A stretch of DNA of 64,000 bases. It comes from Robiginitomaculum sp. Its GTDB lineage: Bacteria; Pseudomonadota; Alphaproteobacteria; Caulobacterales; Maricaulaceae. A program made the position numbers and the translations under genes. Every line of letters begins with the position of its first letter. Position 1 is the stretch's first letter. Positions 17,300-26,827 of this stretch are shown here, piece by piece. Location: the NCBI GenBank assembly GCA_002733805.1, contig NVXG01000031.1, forward strand, positions 1 through 64,000, read 5' to 3'. Below the pieces are notes generated by a model, which saw only the letters and a list, made by a program, of their open reading frames with translations, was not told the origin of the DNA and did no database searches.

Positions 17300-19345
17300 T
17301 TAGCCGGAACGGCCTTCGCGGATCCACATCCCGGCGATCAGCAACAAAATAATAATCAGTGCCATCCAAGGAGCAAACAATGGTTGCCTTGTGCTTTGGG
17401 TTTGTAAGCTAAAACGGTTTTTTTGCAGACCTAACCAGTTGCGCCCCTTTTGCCGGTCATCGGGGCGAGTTCGCCGCACGTCAAAATTGGTTGAGAGCTT
17501 GGTCAGGTGAAACACCGCACCAGCCTGTTGCTTCACCAAAGAGGCCAATGGTTCAGCTTGGAGTTGTAAATTGGTCAATTCTGGCAGGTTTAATTGCCCC
17601 TGTGCCGCCACGGCCAGCAAATCACCAGACTTCAAAGTCAGCAGCCCGCCATTTGGGGCCACGGGCATTTCTGCAGTAAATATCCCCGGCGACACGGCTT
17701 GCAACGCCAAATGGGTGATTTGCCCATCCGGGGTCTCTACTTCAACCGAAGGCGGTGCGTCGGATAAGGTTTGCAGGGTGACGTGCAATTTGTCGTCGCG
17801 AATGAACCCGGAAAGAGCTTCTTCTTCCAGTTCAGGTTCTTTCATCAGCCAGTGCGCCAAGCGCCGGTACATTTCATATTGTGGTCCGCCACCTTCAAAG
17901 CCGCGCGACCAAAGCCAAGCCTGATCTGATAACAGCAGCGCGACCCGTCCGGCACCGACCCGATCCAGCACCAACAGTGGCTGGTCATCAGCCGCCGAAA
18001 GCACCACATCGCCTGTCACACCGGTGACCCCGATCGAGCGGCCCCAACGACCCCAGTTTTCCTGTTGCTCGTGCAGCACAGAGGTGACCGGGTGTTTGAT
18101 CCCGGTTTCAGTCAACCTTGGTGAATAGGGGACCGTGTTGATTTTTCCGTCCGGCCGGGCTGGCAGAATTCCAGCCAAAAATGTTTTGGACAAAGATGCC
18201 TCACCAGCAAAAGGCGGGCCTGCCGCCACCATCAGAGCGCCACCTTTTTCGACATATCTAACCACGTTTTCCAGATACAATAGGGGCAACACACCACGGC
18301 GGGTATATCGGTCAAAAATGACCAGATCGAAGCTGTCCAGTTTATTGACGAACAATTCGCGGGTCGGAAAAGCGATCAATGCCATTTCGTTCAAGGGAGT
18401 GGCATCGCGCTTGGTCGGGGGGCGCAAAATGGTGAAATGAACCAGATCTACCGCCGGGTCAGATTTTAACAGATTGCGCCATGCGCGCACCCCGGCATAG
18501 GGCTCTCCCGAAACCAGCAAAACCCGTAACCGTTCGCGGACCCCGGTTACATCAATGGCCACCCGGTTATTAATCAGGGTCAATTCCTCGCCGGCTGGTT
18601 CCACCCGGATTTCGACCAGATTGGTCCCCCGGCTTTGTAAGGGAAGCCCAACTGTTACATTTTTGCCTGTTTGCACTCTGGCCGATTGGGCCGGTTCACC
18701 GGCAACCTGCAAGGTCACCAGAGCTGCGGTTGGTGTCGATTGACCGAACTCATCGACCCGGATGGTGAACTGGACACGTTCGCCGACAATGCCAAACCGT
18801 GGGGCTTCGATAATTTTTAATGTGCGGTCTCCCAATTGCGGGTCGCCACTGAGCAAGGCGTGTATCGGCGCATCTAGATCAAATTCAGCCAAGCGATCAT
18901 GGATAATACCGTCGGTCACCACGACCGCCCCGGCCAGACGTTCCGCCGGGATCTGCCCAAGCCCGGATTGTAAGGCATCAAACAATCGCGTTCCTTCAGG
19001 CGCATCGGATACTTTGATCTCCAACACATCGAGCATCGGGTCTTCTTTGGCTGCTTCGCGGATTTGTTCGGCGGCTTGTTTTGCTATTTCGGCGCGCCCA
19101 CCCAGTTGCATGCTGTGCGTGTCATCGACCAATAACAGGGCAATATCGCTTAAATATTCATGCTCGGTTTTTATCTTTTGCGGCCCCATGGCCAAGAAAA
19201 CCAATGCGCCGATCAACACCAGCCGCAAAGCCAGCCATATGGGGCGATGCCATCCGGCCCAGATCGAAAAGCCGAGACCAAGGGCGGATATCAGGGCCAA
19301 CCATATCACCGGAACAAGCGGCGCAAAGATCAAGGAATTTGTCAT
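17300..19345 (-). CDS. Membrane-anchored vWA-like protein of the MoxR operon
   Basis: 681 residues. Two spans at the N-terminus (residues about 8-55) and one at the C-terminus (about 655-675) bracket a large domain. The start of this domain looks like a von Willebrand A fold: IALLLVDDTHSMQLGGR replaces the usual DxSxS metal site by D-T-H-S, and GAVVVTDGIIHD supplies the later acidic position. The middle contains a glutamine-amidotransferase-like fold (LRVLLVSGEPYAGVRAWRNLL, FDLVIFDRY, GGALMVAAGPPFAG). It is the last gene of the four-gene unit moxR-DUF58-BatA/DUF4159-this, joined to its predecessor by an ATGA overlap. MoxR/vWA systems are thought to act as chaperones or maturation machines at the membrane; the client here is unknown. 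Confidence 0.78.
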   Translation of the reverse strand: MTNSLIFAPLVPVIWLALISALGLGFSIWAGWHRPIWLALRLVLIGALVFLAMGPQKIKTEHEYLSDIALLLVDDTHSMQLGGRAEIAKQAAEQIREAAKEDPMLDVLEIKVSDAPEGTRLFDALQSGLGQIPAERLAGAVVVTDGIIHDRLAEFDLDAPIHALLSGDPQLGDRTLKIIEAPRFGIVGERVQFTIRVDEFGQSTPTAALVTLQVAGEPAQSARVQTGKNVTVGLPLQSRGTNLVEIRVEPAGEELTLINNRVAIDVTGVRERLRVLLVSGEPYAGVRAWRNLLKSDPAVDLVHFTILRPPTKRDATPLNEMALIAFPTRELFVNKLDSFDLVIFDRYTRRGVLPLLYLENVVRYVEKGGALMVAAGPPFAGEASLSKTFLAGILPARPDGKINTVPYSPRLTETGIKHPVTSVLHEQQENWGRWGRSIGVTGVTGDVVLSAADDQPLLVLDRVGAGRVALLLSDQAWLWSRGFEGGGPQYEMYRRLAHWLMKEPELEEEALSGFIRDDKLHVTLQTLSDAPPSVEVETPDGQITHLALQAVSPGIFTAEMPVAPNGGLLTLKSGDLLAVAAQGQLNLPELTNLQLQAEPLASLVKQQAGAVFHLTKLSTNFDVRRTRPDDRQKGRNWLGLQKNRFSLQTQSTRQPLFAPWMALIIILLLIAGMWIREGRSG

Positions 19346-22074
19346 TGGCCCAGCCGCTCCAGCAATGCTGGGATATGGACCTGATCGGCTTTATAATTGC
19401 CGGACAGCACGTACATCACAAGATTGATCCCGAACCGCCTGGACATTTCGCGTTGCCGTTCTATTTCGCCGCTAAGACCAGCCATTGGTTTTCCGTTGGC
19501 ATCAATGGCCCACGCCGCTGCCCAATCGTTCGATCCAATGATCAGCGAAGAAACGCCGTCGAGATTGGAGCCTCGGCTGTCGGCCTCAACCCAAACCGGG
19601 GAACCGGCATAGCGCCCGGGGAACTTCGAGATTAAATAATAGGCGCGAGTCAAAACGTGATCGTTCGGAATTTCGGTCAAACCGGGAATGTCAATTTTGG
19701 CAAACAGACTGGCCAATGCCGGGTCGATGCCGCCAGCCGTATCGGCGCGCAGGCCGCCATCTTGCGTATCCAGTATGAGCATGCCGCCGTTTTTCAAATA
19801 CACATTCAGCTTGTCAGCGGCCTGTTCTGAAATGTCGACATTGCCTAAAACTGGCCAATACAAAAAGGATACCAGATTTATCTCTGCAGTTTCCAGATCA
19901 ATGGCCAAGGGTTCACCCGGCTCGACCGTGGTTCGCATATTCAACTCGTGCGACAAGCCAGCCAGACCTGCTTTGCTTAAGGTATCCACGGCGTGATTAT
20001 GGGTCACCACATAGGCCAAGCGAGTTTGCTCGATGGCCTCAAAAACATTGCTTTGCTGGGCTTGGACTGAAGAGGCATTGGTCAAAACCCCAATCGGGAC
20101 GCTCAGTAAAAGTCCCCAAAACAACAAGAGGCTGATCTGACGACGGCCGGGTAGTTTTCCGCCCATCCACAAAATAGCCAGACTATCAATGACCAACAGG
20201 CCAAGCGCGATGAGCAGGAGGCTCCCGGCCATCAAAATGGGTTGGCCACCGGATAACTCGCCTTTGCTTACATTTGGGGGAAGTGTTGGAAAATCCGATA
20301 TCGGCAGATGGTCCAGCACATTGCGCGCCAATGTAATTTTTGAGTTTCCCCACAACCCTGCGGGATGCTGTTTTGAAACAGGTTCTACATCTTCGGCCAA
20401 TTGCAAAACCTGATGCCCGGTACCGGGTACAGCAAATTGCCCCTTGGCCGTAATGATCATGCGCAATTGTACCGTGCTGGTGCTCGCCTGCTCGGCGCTT
20501 AAGGTTGAATTGGGCCGAGCGGCCAAAGGCAATATCCGTTTCAGCATATCGACAAAAACTCCGGACAAAGGAAGCTGCGACCAAGCGGGTGATGCGGTTA
20601 CATGGAACAGCACAATGCGCCCCTGTCCTCGTGCCGCAGACGTAACCAAGGGCGTGCCATCGGTTAATCTGGCCCAGACATGAGCCGACAATCCGGGCAC
20701 ACTTTGTGCCAATACCTGGCGGGTGACATTGATCGGGCGGGAATGGTCCAGCCCGAAAAATGGACTGGTATCGGCAAAGGGAGCCATTTGTTGCGGTTTG
20801 TCCCAGCCCAGTGCGCTGCCGAGTAATCGTCCGCCAGATCGCAATGTGACCGGGATCAAATCGTCCTGATGTGCGGCCAGTCGTGGACCGGCAAACCGGA
20901 TCAAAAACCCACCTTGCTCCACAAAGTCGGTAAGCCGGGCATGAGCTTGATTGGATAGTTTTCCGGTATCCAACAGGACGACAATAGGCGGTAGTTCCTG
21001 CCCCGGTTTGGAAAGGTCAATCCGGGTTGTTTCACCAAATGGCTGTAAGGCTTTTTCCAGATAAAAGTGTTCTGACAACAGCGGTTGATCGCCATTTCTG
21101 GACCCACCGCCCACAATCCCGATGCGTGGCCGCGCCCATGAGGCATCCAACACTCGAACCGCCCCGGCCGAAGCAATGCCTTCGATACGAGCCGTACCCA
21201 TTCGATTGCGCAGGGCCAAGGGCAAGGAAAGTTTGATGTCTCCAAGGCGCGCGCCGGCTTTCAAGGTAAAGGCTTGCCGCGCCAGCACTTTACCGGCGCG
21301 GTCTTCGGCCAAAATCGCCCCGGAATACTCAAGTTTGGAAGATTGCCTGGCAATCGAAAATACCATGCCATCGGGCTTAGTTCGAAGTGCAGTTAACCGG
21401 ATCGGGTCATGCGCCGGGTCGGTTAGCAGTTGAACCTGACCCATCTTCCCCAATTGTTCCAATAATTGCGCCGCGCCCCCATAATCCAGCCCATCACTGA
21501 GCCAGTAAATCCGTAAGGGCGAGGGTAGAGTGCCGAGCTCTTGGGACGTTATCAAGCGCCGGGCCAGTGCCGGATGATCCGGGGCCAATGCAGATGTTTC
21601 ATGGGTGCGTATTTCCGTGCGAATTTCAGCCAGCGTCTGATAGGTGACTGGTCCATTTTCGGTATGGATTGGTGTCGTGAATACCAGTGCCACTTTTTGA
21701 TCGGCAAAATCAGCCGTGCTGGCCAGTGCCCGGGCGCTATCGGTAATTTTGGACCATACGGGTGTATTGGCCCAGCCATCGTCAATCACGATTAAAATTG
21801 GCCGATCTGCCTCTTGTTCGGACGGAGGAAGCAATACCGGCCCAGCCAGCGCAAGTATGGCGCAGGCCAGCAAAACCAATCGCATCAGGCGCAACCAAAG
21901 TGGAATTTTTTGCGGGATCGCTGTCTCATCCCGAAGCCCGCGCAAAAAGCGCATGGGCGGGAATTGTCGCAAGATCGGCTCAGGCGGCAGGGCTGATAAA
22001 ATCAACCAGAAGACCGGGAGCAAGAGCAAACCAGTCAATATCAAGGGATGCAAGAACGACAAGGAATAGCTCAT
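19342..22074 (-). CDS. BatA-like N-terminal domain / DUF4159 membrane protein
   Basis: 910 residues. The N-terminus (LSFLHPLILTGLLLLPVFWL and IPLWLRLMRLVLLACAILALA, in part) is the double-span 'aerotolerance regulator N-terminal' module. It is followed by a degenerate vWA-like region (PILIVIDDGWANTPVW) without a DxSxS site. Two more spans near residues 610-670 lead into a C-terminal DUF4159 domain (LAYVVTHNHAVDTLSKAGLAG; VSFLYWPVLGN; GGMLILDTQDGG). Both ends overlap neighbours by ATGA (22071-22074 and 19342-19345), so it is translated in step with DUF58 and the vWA-like protein. This order is conserved in many alphaproteobacteria; its process is not established. Confidence 0.82.
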   Translation of the reverse strand: MSYSLSFLHPLILTGLLLLPVFWLILSALPPEPILRQFPPMRFLRGLRDETAIPQKIPLWLRLMRLVLLACAILALAGPVLLPPSEQEADRPILIVIDDGWANTPVWSKITDSARALASTADFADQKVALVFTTPIHTENGPVTYQTLAEIRTEIRTHETSALAPDHPALARRLITSQELGTLPSPLRIYWLSDGLDYGGAAQLLEQLGKMGQVQLLTDPAHDPIRLTALRTKPDGMVFSIARQSSKLEYSGAILAEDRAGKVLARQAFTLKAGARLGDIKLSLPLALRNRMGTARIEGIASAGAVRVLDASWARPRIGIVGGGSRNGDQPLLSEHFYLEKALQPFGETTRIDLSKPGQELPPIVVLLDTGKLSNQAHARLTDFVEQGGFLIRFAGPRLAAHQDDLIPVTLRSGGRLLGSALGWDKPQQMAPFADTSPFFGLDHSRPINVTRQVLAQSVPGLSAHVWARLTDGTPLVTSAARGQGRIVLFHVTASPAWSQLPLSGVFVDMLKRILPLAARPNSTLSAEQASTSTVQLRMIITAKGQFAVPGTGHQVLQLAEDVEPVSKQHPAGLWGNSKITLARNVLDHLPISDFPTLPPNVSKGELSGGQPILMAGSLLLIALGLLVIDSLAILWMGGKLPGRRQISLLLFWGLLLSVPIGVLTNASSVQAQQSNVFEAIEQTRLAYVVTHNHAVDTLSKAGLAGLSHELNMRTTVEPGEPLAIDLETAEINLVSFLYWPVLGNVDISEQAADKLNVYLKNGGMLILDTQDGGLRADTAGGIDPALASLFAKIDIPGLTEIPNDHVLTRAYYLISKFPGRYAGSPVWVEADSRGSNLDGVSSLIIGSNDWAAAWAIDANGKPMAGLSGEIERQREMSRRFGINLVMYVLSGNYKADQVHIPALLERLGQ

Positions 22075-22964
22075 GGCGCGTGGCCGTTGGAGATGCCTTG
22101 AAACAGGCTGAGGAAAACTTCAGCCGGATATTGGTCGGTGCGGTGACTAAAAAACAACCAATTATTGCGCCGGGCCAGTTGGCGGATTTCTTCACGACCG
22201 GCCGCAAATCGCTCCCGGTATTTGGGGCCGACCAATTGCGCGCGGCCCAGATCAATTTGATCCGCACTGCCCGGCTCGGCAAACAAGATATGTCCGGTAT
22301 AGGGAAATTCTTCCTCAGCCGGATCGGCGATGTGCAGCAAAATCACTGAAATGCCCATTCGTTGTATGGGTAGCAACCGGGTTTTCCAGACCTCGGCCCC
22401 TTCCAGAAAATCTGAAGCCAATACCATGTGCGCTTGCGAGCGAAGATCGGTGCTGACCAATTGATCGGCCACACTAGTGCCGGTCAGGATGTCGTGGCAA
22501 ATTCGGTTGGTCGCGCCGATCCCGGACCCAGGCTTTTCCGACACGCCGGGGACCGCGCATCGTTCTCCGCCTTTGAGCAGGGCAATGCCCAAGGCGGCCA
22601 ACAACACGCCGGCTCGGTCTTGCTTGCTGGGTAGGTCAGGGTTTGAACGCCAATCCATGCCGTCAGCACTATCGCGCCACAAAAAGATGGTATTGGCCGC
22701 TTCCCATTCGGTTTCGCGAACAAACAGCGCATCGGAACGCGCCGAACGGCGCCAATCAATCGTGTGGGCCGGGTCTTCGTCGCGGGCGTGCCGAAATTCC
22801 CAAAACGTTTCGCCGCTGCCACGTCTGCGTCGCCCGTGCGCGCCATGTATGACATTGGCGCTAATGCGCCGCGCTTCCGATAACAACGCACCATAGCGCA
22901 ACGCGAGGTCTTCAGCCTCTCGTCGTTCCTGCTCGCTTGTTGTACTGGACTTTGGCCGAATCAC
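22071..22964 (-). CDS. DUF58 domain protein
   Basis: 297 residues without membrane spans. The DUF58 signature is in FWEFRHARDEDPAHTIDWRR (near residues 54-73) followed by SARSDALFVRETEWEAANTIFLWRD, and the C-terminal half shows MVLASDFLEGAEVW and VILLHIADPAEEEFPY, typical of a vWA-like fold. DUF58 proteins nearly always accompany MoxR ATPases and are thought to link the ATPase to membrane vWA partners. It overlaps moxR and the BatA-like gene by 4 bp each. Confidence 0.85.
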   Translation of the reverse strand: MIRPKSSTTSEQERREAEDLALRYGALLSEARRISANVIHGAHGRRRRGSGETFWEFRHARDEDPAHTIDWRRSARSDALFVRETEWEAANTIFLWRDSADGMDWRSNPDLPSKQDRAGVLLAALGIALLKGGERCAVPGVSEKPGSGIGATNRICHDILTGTSVADQLVSTDLRSQAHMVLASDFLEGAEVWKTRLLPIQRMGISVILLHIADPAEEEFPYTGHILFAEPGSADQIDLGRAQLVGPKYRERFAAGREEIRQLARRNNWLFFSHRTDQYPAEVFLSLFQGISNGHAP

Positions 22965-23956
22965 GCGATTTCCTGCACCAGATACTTGATAAATGTTTCC
23001 ATGGTTTCGCCCTCAGCCCGCGCACCAAATCCCAAGGCCATCCGGTGTTTGAGCACAGCTGGTGCCAAGGCAATCACATCTTCGAGGCGCGGCGCAAACT
23101 GGCCATGCAACAAAGCGCGAGCCCGGCAACCCAGCATCAAAGCCTGACCGGCCCGGGGGCCCGGACCCCAAACCACATGATCGCGAACTCGCTGCGAACT
23201 GGTCTCATCGGGTCGGGCCATGCGAACTAGTTTCAGGATTGCATCAATGACCTTCTTGCCGACCGGCATGGTTCGTACCAGATTTTGCAATTCAATCAGG
23301 CTGGCTCCATCCAACAGGGCTTTTGGTTTGTGGCTTTTGGTACCTGTCGTGGCGATCAGAATATCCCGTTCGGCCGCTTCGTCCGGGTAGGGGATATCAA
23401 TCTGCAACAAGAACCGATCCAGTTGCGCCTCGGGCAACGGATAGGTGCCTTCTTGTTCAATTGGGTTCTGGGTGGCCAACACATGAAACGGCGTGGGCAG
23501 TTTGCGCGGTTTGCCGGCAATGGTCACTTCGTGTTCTTGCATGGCTTGCAGTAGGGCCGATTGGGTGCGCGGGCTGGCTCGGTTGATCTCGTCGGCCATC
23601 AATAGTTGGCAAAAAATCGGGCCCTTGATAAAGCGAAAGGCTCGTTGGCCTTTAGCATCTGTTTCCAATACTTCTGATCCCAGAATATCGGCTGGCATCA
23701 GGTCCGGCGTAAACTGCACCCGTTTTTCTGACAATCCGGTGACGGTGGCCAGTGTTTCCACCAACAAGGTCTTGGCCAGCCCCGGCGCGCCGACCAACAG
23801 GCCATGTCCGCCTGCCAACAAAGCGATTAGGGATAAATCGATCACATCGGATTGTCCGATAATCACTTTGGCAATTTCGCTGCGTACTTGCTGCAACAGG
23901 GCGCAAGCACTGGTAACTTGGTCAATGATCGGATCATTTTCGAGGATTTCTGACAT
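22961..23956 (-). CDS. moxR: MoxR family AAA+ ATPase
   Basis: 331 residues. Walker A is LLVGAPGLAKTLLVETLA near residues 55-72, Walker B LLMADEINRASPRTQSALLQ near 118-137, followed by MQEHEVTIAGKPRKLPTPF, sensor 1 VLATQNPIEQEGTYPLPEAQ and the C-terminal lid with GPGPRAGQALMLGCRARAL (sensor 2 region). MoxR proteins are AAA+ chaperones that work with vWA proteins. First gene of the leftward four-gene operon; it diverges from the DUF1285 gene with about 90 bp between starts. Confidence 0.92.
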   Translation of the reverse strand: MSEILENDPIIDQVTSACALLQQVRSEIAKVIIGQSDVIDLSLIALLAGGHGLLVGAPGLAKTLLVETLATVTGLSEKRVQFTPDLMPADILGSEVLETDAKGQRAFRFIKGPIFCQLLMADEINRASPRTQSALLQAMQEHEVTIAGKPRKLPTPFHVLATQNPIEQEGTYPLPEAQLDRFLLQIDIPYPDEAAERDILIATTGTKSHKPKALLDGASLIELQNLVRTMPVGKKVIDAILKLVRMARPDETSSQRVRDHVVWGPGPRAGQALMLGCRARALLHGQFAPRLEDVIALAPAVLKHRMALGFGARAEGETMETFIKYLVQEIA

Positions 23957-24047
23957 AAGGGAAGTTTTCCTGAACTTGCGGACGATTGGAAATTTAGCTT
24001 AAAAGATGAAACGAGTAGCGCGCTTTGTCCATGGGAGAAAAATTACA

Positions 24048-24611
24048 ATGAGTTTGGAAACCCTTTTACAGGCAGCGCGGAAGGGCGCGGAAGGTAAAGG
24101 TTTACCACCCGTTGAAAACTGGCACCCAGAAAACTGCGCCAATACCCACATGCAAATTTTGCAAAATGGAACCTGGCTACATGAAGGACAGCCCATCACC
24201 CGTCCCTCCATGGTCAAATTGTTCTCTACCATATTGCGAAAAGACGAGACCGGCGAAACCTGGTTGGTTACGCCGGTTGAAAAAGTAGAAGTACAGGTCG
24301 ATGTGGCGCCGTTTGTTGCCGGGCTGGTTGATCGGCATATCACCGATGGCGGCCCGGATTTGTATTTCACCACCAATGTCGGTGATGTCGTTCGGGCTGA
24401 CGCGGCACATCCTTTGCGAATTGAGACCGATCCCGAAACCTTGGAGCCGCAGCCATTTGTTCTGGTGCGAGGACGTCTGGAAGCCTTATTAGGCCGGGCA
24501 GTGTTTTATCAATTGGTTGAGTGGGCCGAAGAGCGAAACGGACAATTGGGTATTGTCAGTCATGGGCAGTTTTTCCCACTGGGACCCATGGGAGCGCACG
24601 TCATTGAATAA
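24048..24611 (+). CDS. DUF1285 domain protein
   Basis: 187 residues. Family features are GLPPVENWHPENCANTHMQI near residue 19, DGTWxHEGxPI-like NGTWLHEGQPITRP near 42, LFSTILRKDETGETWLVTPVEK, and near the C-terminus ALLGRAVFYQLVEWA and QLGIVSHGQFFPLGP. DUF1285 proteins are small soluble proteins with no established activity. ATG 24048 is preferred because GGGAG lies upstream; ATG 24006 would add 14 basic residues. First gene of the rightward set DUF1285-nudL-DUF6111-cca, divergent from moxR, an arrangement common in alphaproteobacteria. Confidence 0.82.
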   Translation: MSLETLLQAARKGAEGKGLPPVENWHPENCANTHMQILQNGTWLHEGQPITRPSMVKLFSTILRKDETGETWLVTPVEKVEVQVDVAPFVAGLVDRHITDGGPDLYFTTNVGDVVRADAAHPLRIETDPETLEPQPFVLVRGRLEALLGRAVFYQLVEWAEERNGQLGIVSHGQFFPLGPMGAHVIE

Positions 24612-25242
24612 GGATATTCCCGCCGGATTGCTGGACAAATTGGACCCGGTAACCGGGCCTGACAATGGACAGATGTATTCAGACTTTGATCTGAACTCGG
24701 CAGAAAAAGCCAGCCAAACCCGCGCTAATGCCCGCGCCGCTGCCGTATTGGTCCCTTTGATCCAACGGCCGCAAGGGTGGCAGGTGCTGCTTACTTTGCG
24801 AACCAATGAGATGCCGACCCATGCGGGCCAGATCAGCTTTCCCGGGGGTGGCCAGCGCGGTGAAGACCTCGGCTTAGATCAAACGGCTTTGCGTGAATTT
24901 GAGGAAGAAACCGGCGTGCCACAATCCCAAGTTCAACTGCTTGGCAAGTTTGATCGGTATCGCACGGTTACCAATTACCAGATCACCCCGTTTGTCGGTG
25001 TGGTTTCTGGCCAAATCAATTTACAACCTGATCCCAGAGAAGTGGCCGAAGCTTTTGAGGTACCGTTCTCATTCTTGGGCGATTTGGCAAATTTCAAACG
25101 CGAATCAAGAATATGGCAGGGGCGCGAGCGTTTTTTCTATTCGATTCCTTGGCAGGACCGGTATATCTGGGGGGCAACGGCGGGTATGCTTCGGGCGCTA
25201 GCTCTGCGCTTGGTGGCTCAAAATACAGGAACCAACCCATGA
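24604..25242 (+). CDS. nudL: NUDIX hydrolase, CoA pyrophosphatase (NudL) type
   Basis: About 212 residues if translation starts at TTG 24604, which overlaps the DUF1285 stop and has GGGAG upstream; the frame opens earlier at ATG 24517, and ATG 24673 is another option. The UPF0035 signature is present as LLTLRTNEMPTHAGQISFPGG, followed by the NUDIX helix ALREFEEETGVP, YQITPFVGVV, and the late YSIPWQDRYIWGATAGMLRAL seen in CoA pyrophosphatases (in parts). Such enzymes split CoA and its oxidised forms into 3',5'-ADP and phosphopantetheine. The next gene begins on an ATGA overlap at its stop. Confidence 0.85.
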   Translation: MNKDIPAGLLDKLDPVTGPDNGQMYSDFDLNSAEKASQTRANARAAAVLVPLIQRPQGWQVLLTLRTNEMPTHAGQISFPGGGQRGEDLGLDQTALREFEEETGVPQSQVQLLGKFDRYRTVTNYQITPFVGVVSGQINLQPDPREVAEAFEVPFSFLGDLANFKRESRIWQGRERFFYSIPWQDRYIWGATAGMLRALALRLVAQNTGTNP

Positions 25243-25520
25243 TCAAAATGACAATCATCGAGCTGTTCTTTCTAGGGCTGCCGTTTGCAATCTTTATTGC
25301 ATACCGAACTTTTTTGGTCCGTCATAAAAAAATGGATGGAGATGGATATTCTCCGGTGCCGTATCACAAGCTATTTGTGATTGGCGGATTGTTGTCTTTA
25401 CTGGTGTTTGTATTTCTTGCGTTTAGCAACGAAAAAATAACCGACCAAAAGTATGTTCCGGCTCATATGGAAAGTGGTGAGCTAATCCCCGGTGGATTTG
25501 TTGACCGAGAGCCAAATTAA
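25239..25520 (+). CDS. Small membrane protein, DUF6111 type
   Basis: 93 residues with two spans (about 5-22 and 45-65) and a polar C-terminus ending in LIPGGFVDREPN. ATG 25239 overlaps the stop of the nudL-like gene (ATGA). Its position between a CoA pyrophosphatase and the CCA-adding enzyme gene, its length and the tail match the DUF6111 proteins found at this place in alphaproteobacteria. No function is known; no catalytic motif is visible. Confidence 0.7.
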   Translation: MIKMTIIELFFLGLPFAIFIAYRTFLVRHKKMDGDGYSPVPYHKLFVIGGLLSLLVFVFLAFSNEKITDQKYVPAHMESGELIPGGFVDREPN

Positions 25521-25552
25521 ATCACCCAAATACGCTGCAAGGAATGCCAGAT

Positions 25553-26809
25553 ATGAGTTTGCCCAAACGTCTTGATCCGGAACAACATAAATGGTTGCAG
25601 CCCGGTCCAGCGCTGATCTTGCTTGATCTGCTGAACAAGGTTCGACCATTAAGCACCCGCTTTGTGGGCGGTTGTATCCGTAACTCGCTGATGGGGCAGC
25701 CGGTAGCCGATATTGATCTGGCCACAATGCATCTTCCGGCTGACGTGCAAAAAATTGCAGAAGCAGCGGGTCACAAAGTGGTGCCGACCGGTATCGAATA
25801 TGGAACGGTAACGGTAATCATCGCCGGACAAGCCTTTGAAGTCACTACGTTGCGCAAAGATGTGGAAACCGATGGTCGGCGAGCGGTCACCGCGTTTTCA
25901 ACCGATTGGCGCGAAGACAGCCAGCGCCGGGATTTTCGGTTTAATGCCATATATTGCGATGGCTCAGGTAGTTTGTACGATCCGCAAGGCGGAATCGCCG
26001 ACGCGCTCAGCCGCGAAGTGGTTTTTATCGGCAAAGCAGACGAGCGGATTACCGAAGATTATTTACGGATTTTGCGCTATTTCCGGTTTTTCGCGTGGTA
26101 CGGTGATGGTCGGCCCAATCGCGAAGCCATAACCGCCTGTGCCCGTTTGAAAGACGGGATTGAAAAACTTTCGGCAGAACGGGTTTGGAAAGAGCTGAAA
26201 AACCTGTTGGGTGCGCCGGATCCAGTCAAATCTATGCGCTGGATGCGAACTGCCGAGGTGTTGCAACAATGCTTTCCCGGCAGCCGCGATGTCGATCAGT
26301 TGGCGCAATTGATTGCCAGCGAACAAGGGTTGGACTGGCCGGTTGATCCTTTGTTGCGGTTTATGGCCTTGCTTGATCCAAACAAAGCACGCGCCGCCAG
26401 CAAAAAACTGAAAATGTCCAACGCTGAAAATACCCGCATCATGGCTTTTGCCAATAATGGCCCGGTGGTTCCGGGTGAAGACTTTATGGATGTTTCACGG
26501 CGCTTATACCGCAAAGTGGTATCGGGCTATGTCGATGCAGCCAAAATTGCCTTGGGCAAATATGAGGGCCGCGAGCGCCGTGATATTGATGACATGCTTG
26601 ATTTTGCTAGTGAATGGGAGCGGCCAGTGTTTCCGGTAACCGCCAAACATTTGATGGATGCGGGCTATGAGCAAGGAAAGAAGTTGGGCGATTTATTGTG
26701 GAGCCTCGAAGATGAGTGGATCACCTCTGGCTTTGCGCTGTCCACGGACGAGTTACGGGCAAAAATTGGTAATTTGGGCACCGGTGGCAAATCAGGCGGG
26801 CAGGGCTAG
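25553..26809 (+). CDS. cca: CCA tRNA nucleotidyltransferase
   Basis: 418 residues. The class II nucleotidyltransferase head carries RFVGGCIRNSLMG near residue 36, the catalytic DxD as PVADIDLATMHLP near 52, the template region EDSQRRDFRFNAIYCD near 125, and ERITEDYLRILRYFRFFAWYG near 165. It adds or repairs the 3'-CCA end of tRNAs. AAGGA at 25539-25543 directly abuts the ATG at 25544 and cannot serve it, while it lies nine bases before ATG 25553, so the latter is chosen. Fourth gene of the DUF1285-nudL-DUF6111-cca set; the hemF gene converges 18 bp downstream. Confidence 0.92.
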   Translation: MSLPKRLDPEQHKWLQPGPALILLDLLNKVRPLSTRFVGGCIRNSLMGQPVADIDLATMHLPADVQKIAEAAGHKVVPTGIEYGTVTVIIAGQAFEVTTLRKDVETDGRRAVTAFSTDWREDSQRRDFRFNAIYCDGSGSLYDPQGGIADALSREVVFIGKADERITEDYLRILRYFRFFAWYGDGRPNREAITACARLKDGIEKLSAERVWKELKNLLGAPDPVKSMRWMRTAEVLQQCFPGSRDVDQLAQLIASEQGLDWPVDPLLRFMALLDPNKARAASKKLKMSNAENTRIMAFANNGPVVPGEDFMDVSRRLYRKVVSGYVDAAKIALGKYEGRERRDIDDMLDFASEWERPVFPVTAKHLMDAGYEQGKKLGDLLWSLEDEWITSGFALSTDELRAKIGNLGTGGKSGGQG

Positions 26810-26827
26810 TCACGCATGTTCAGTTTT

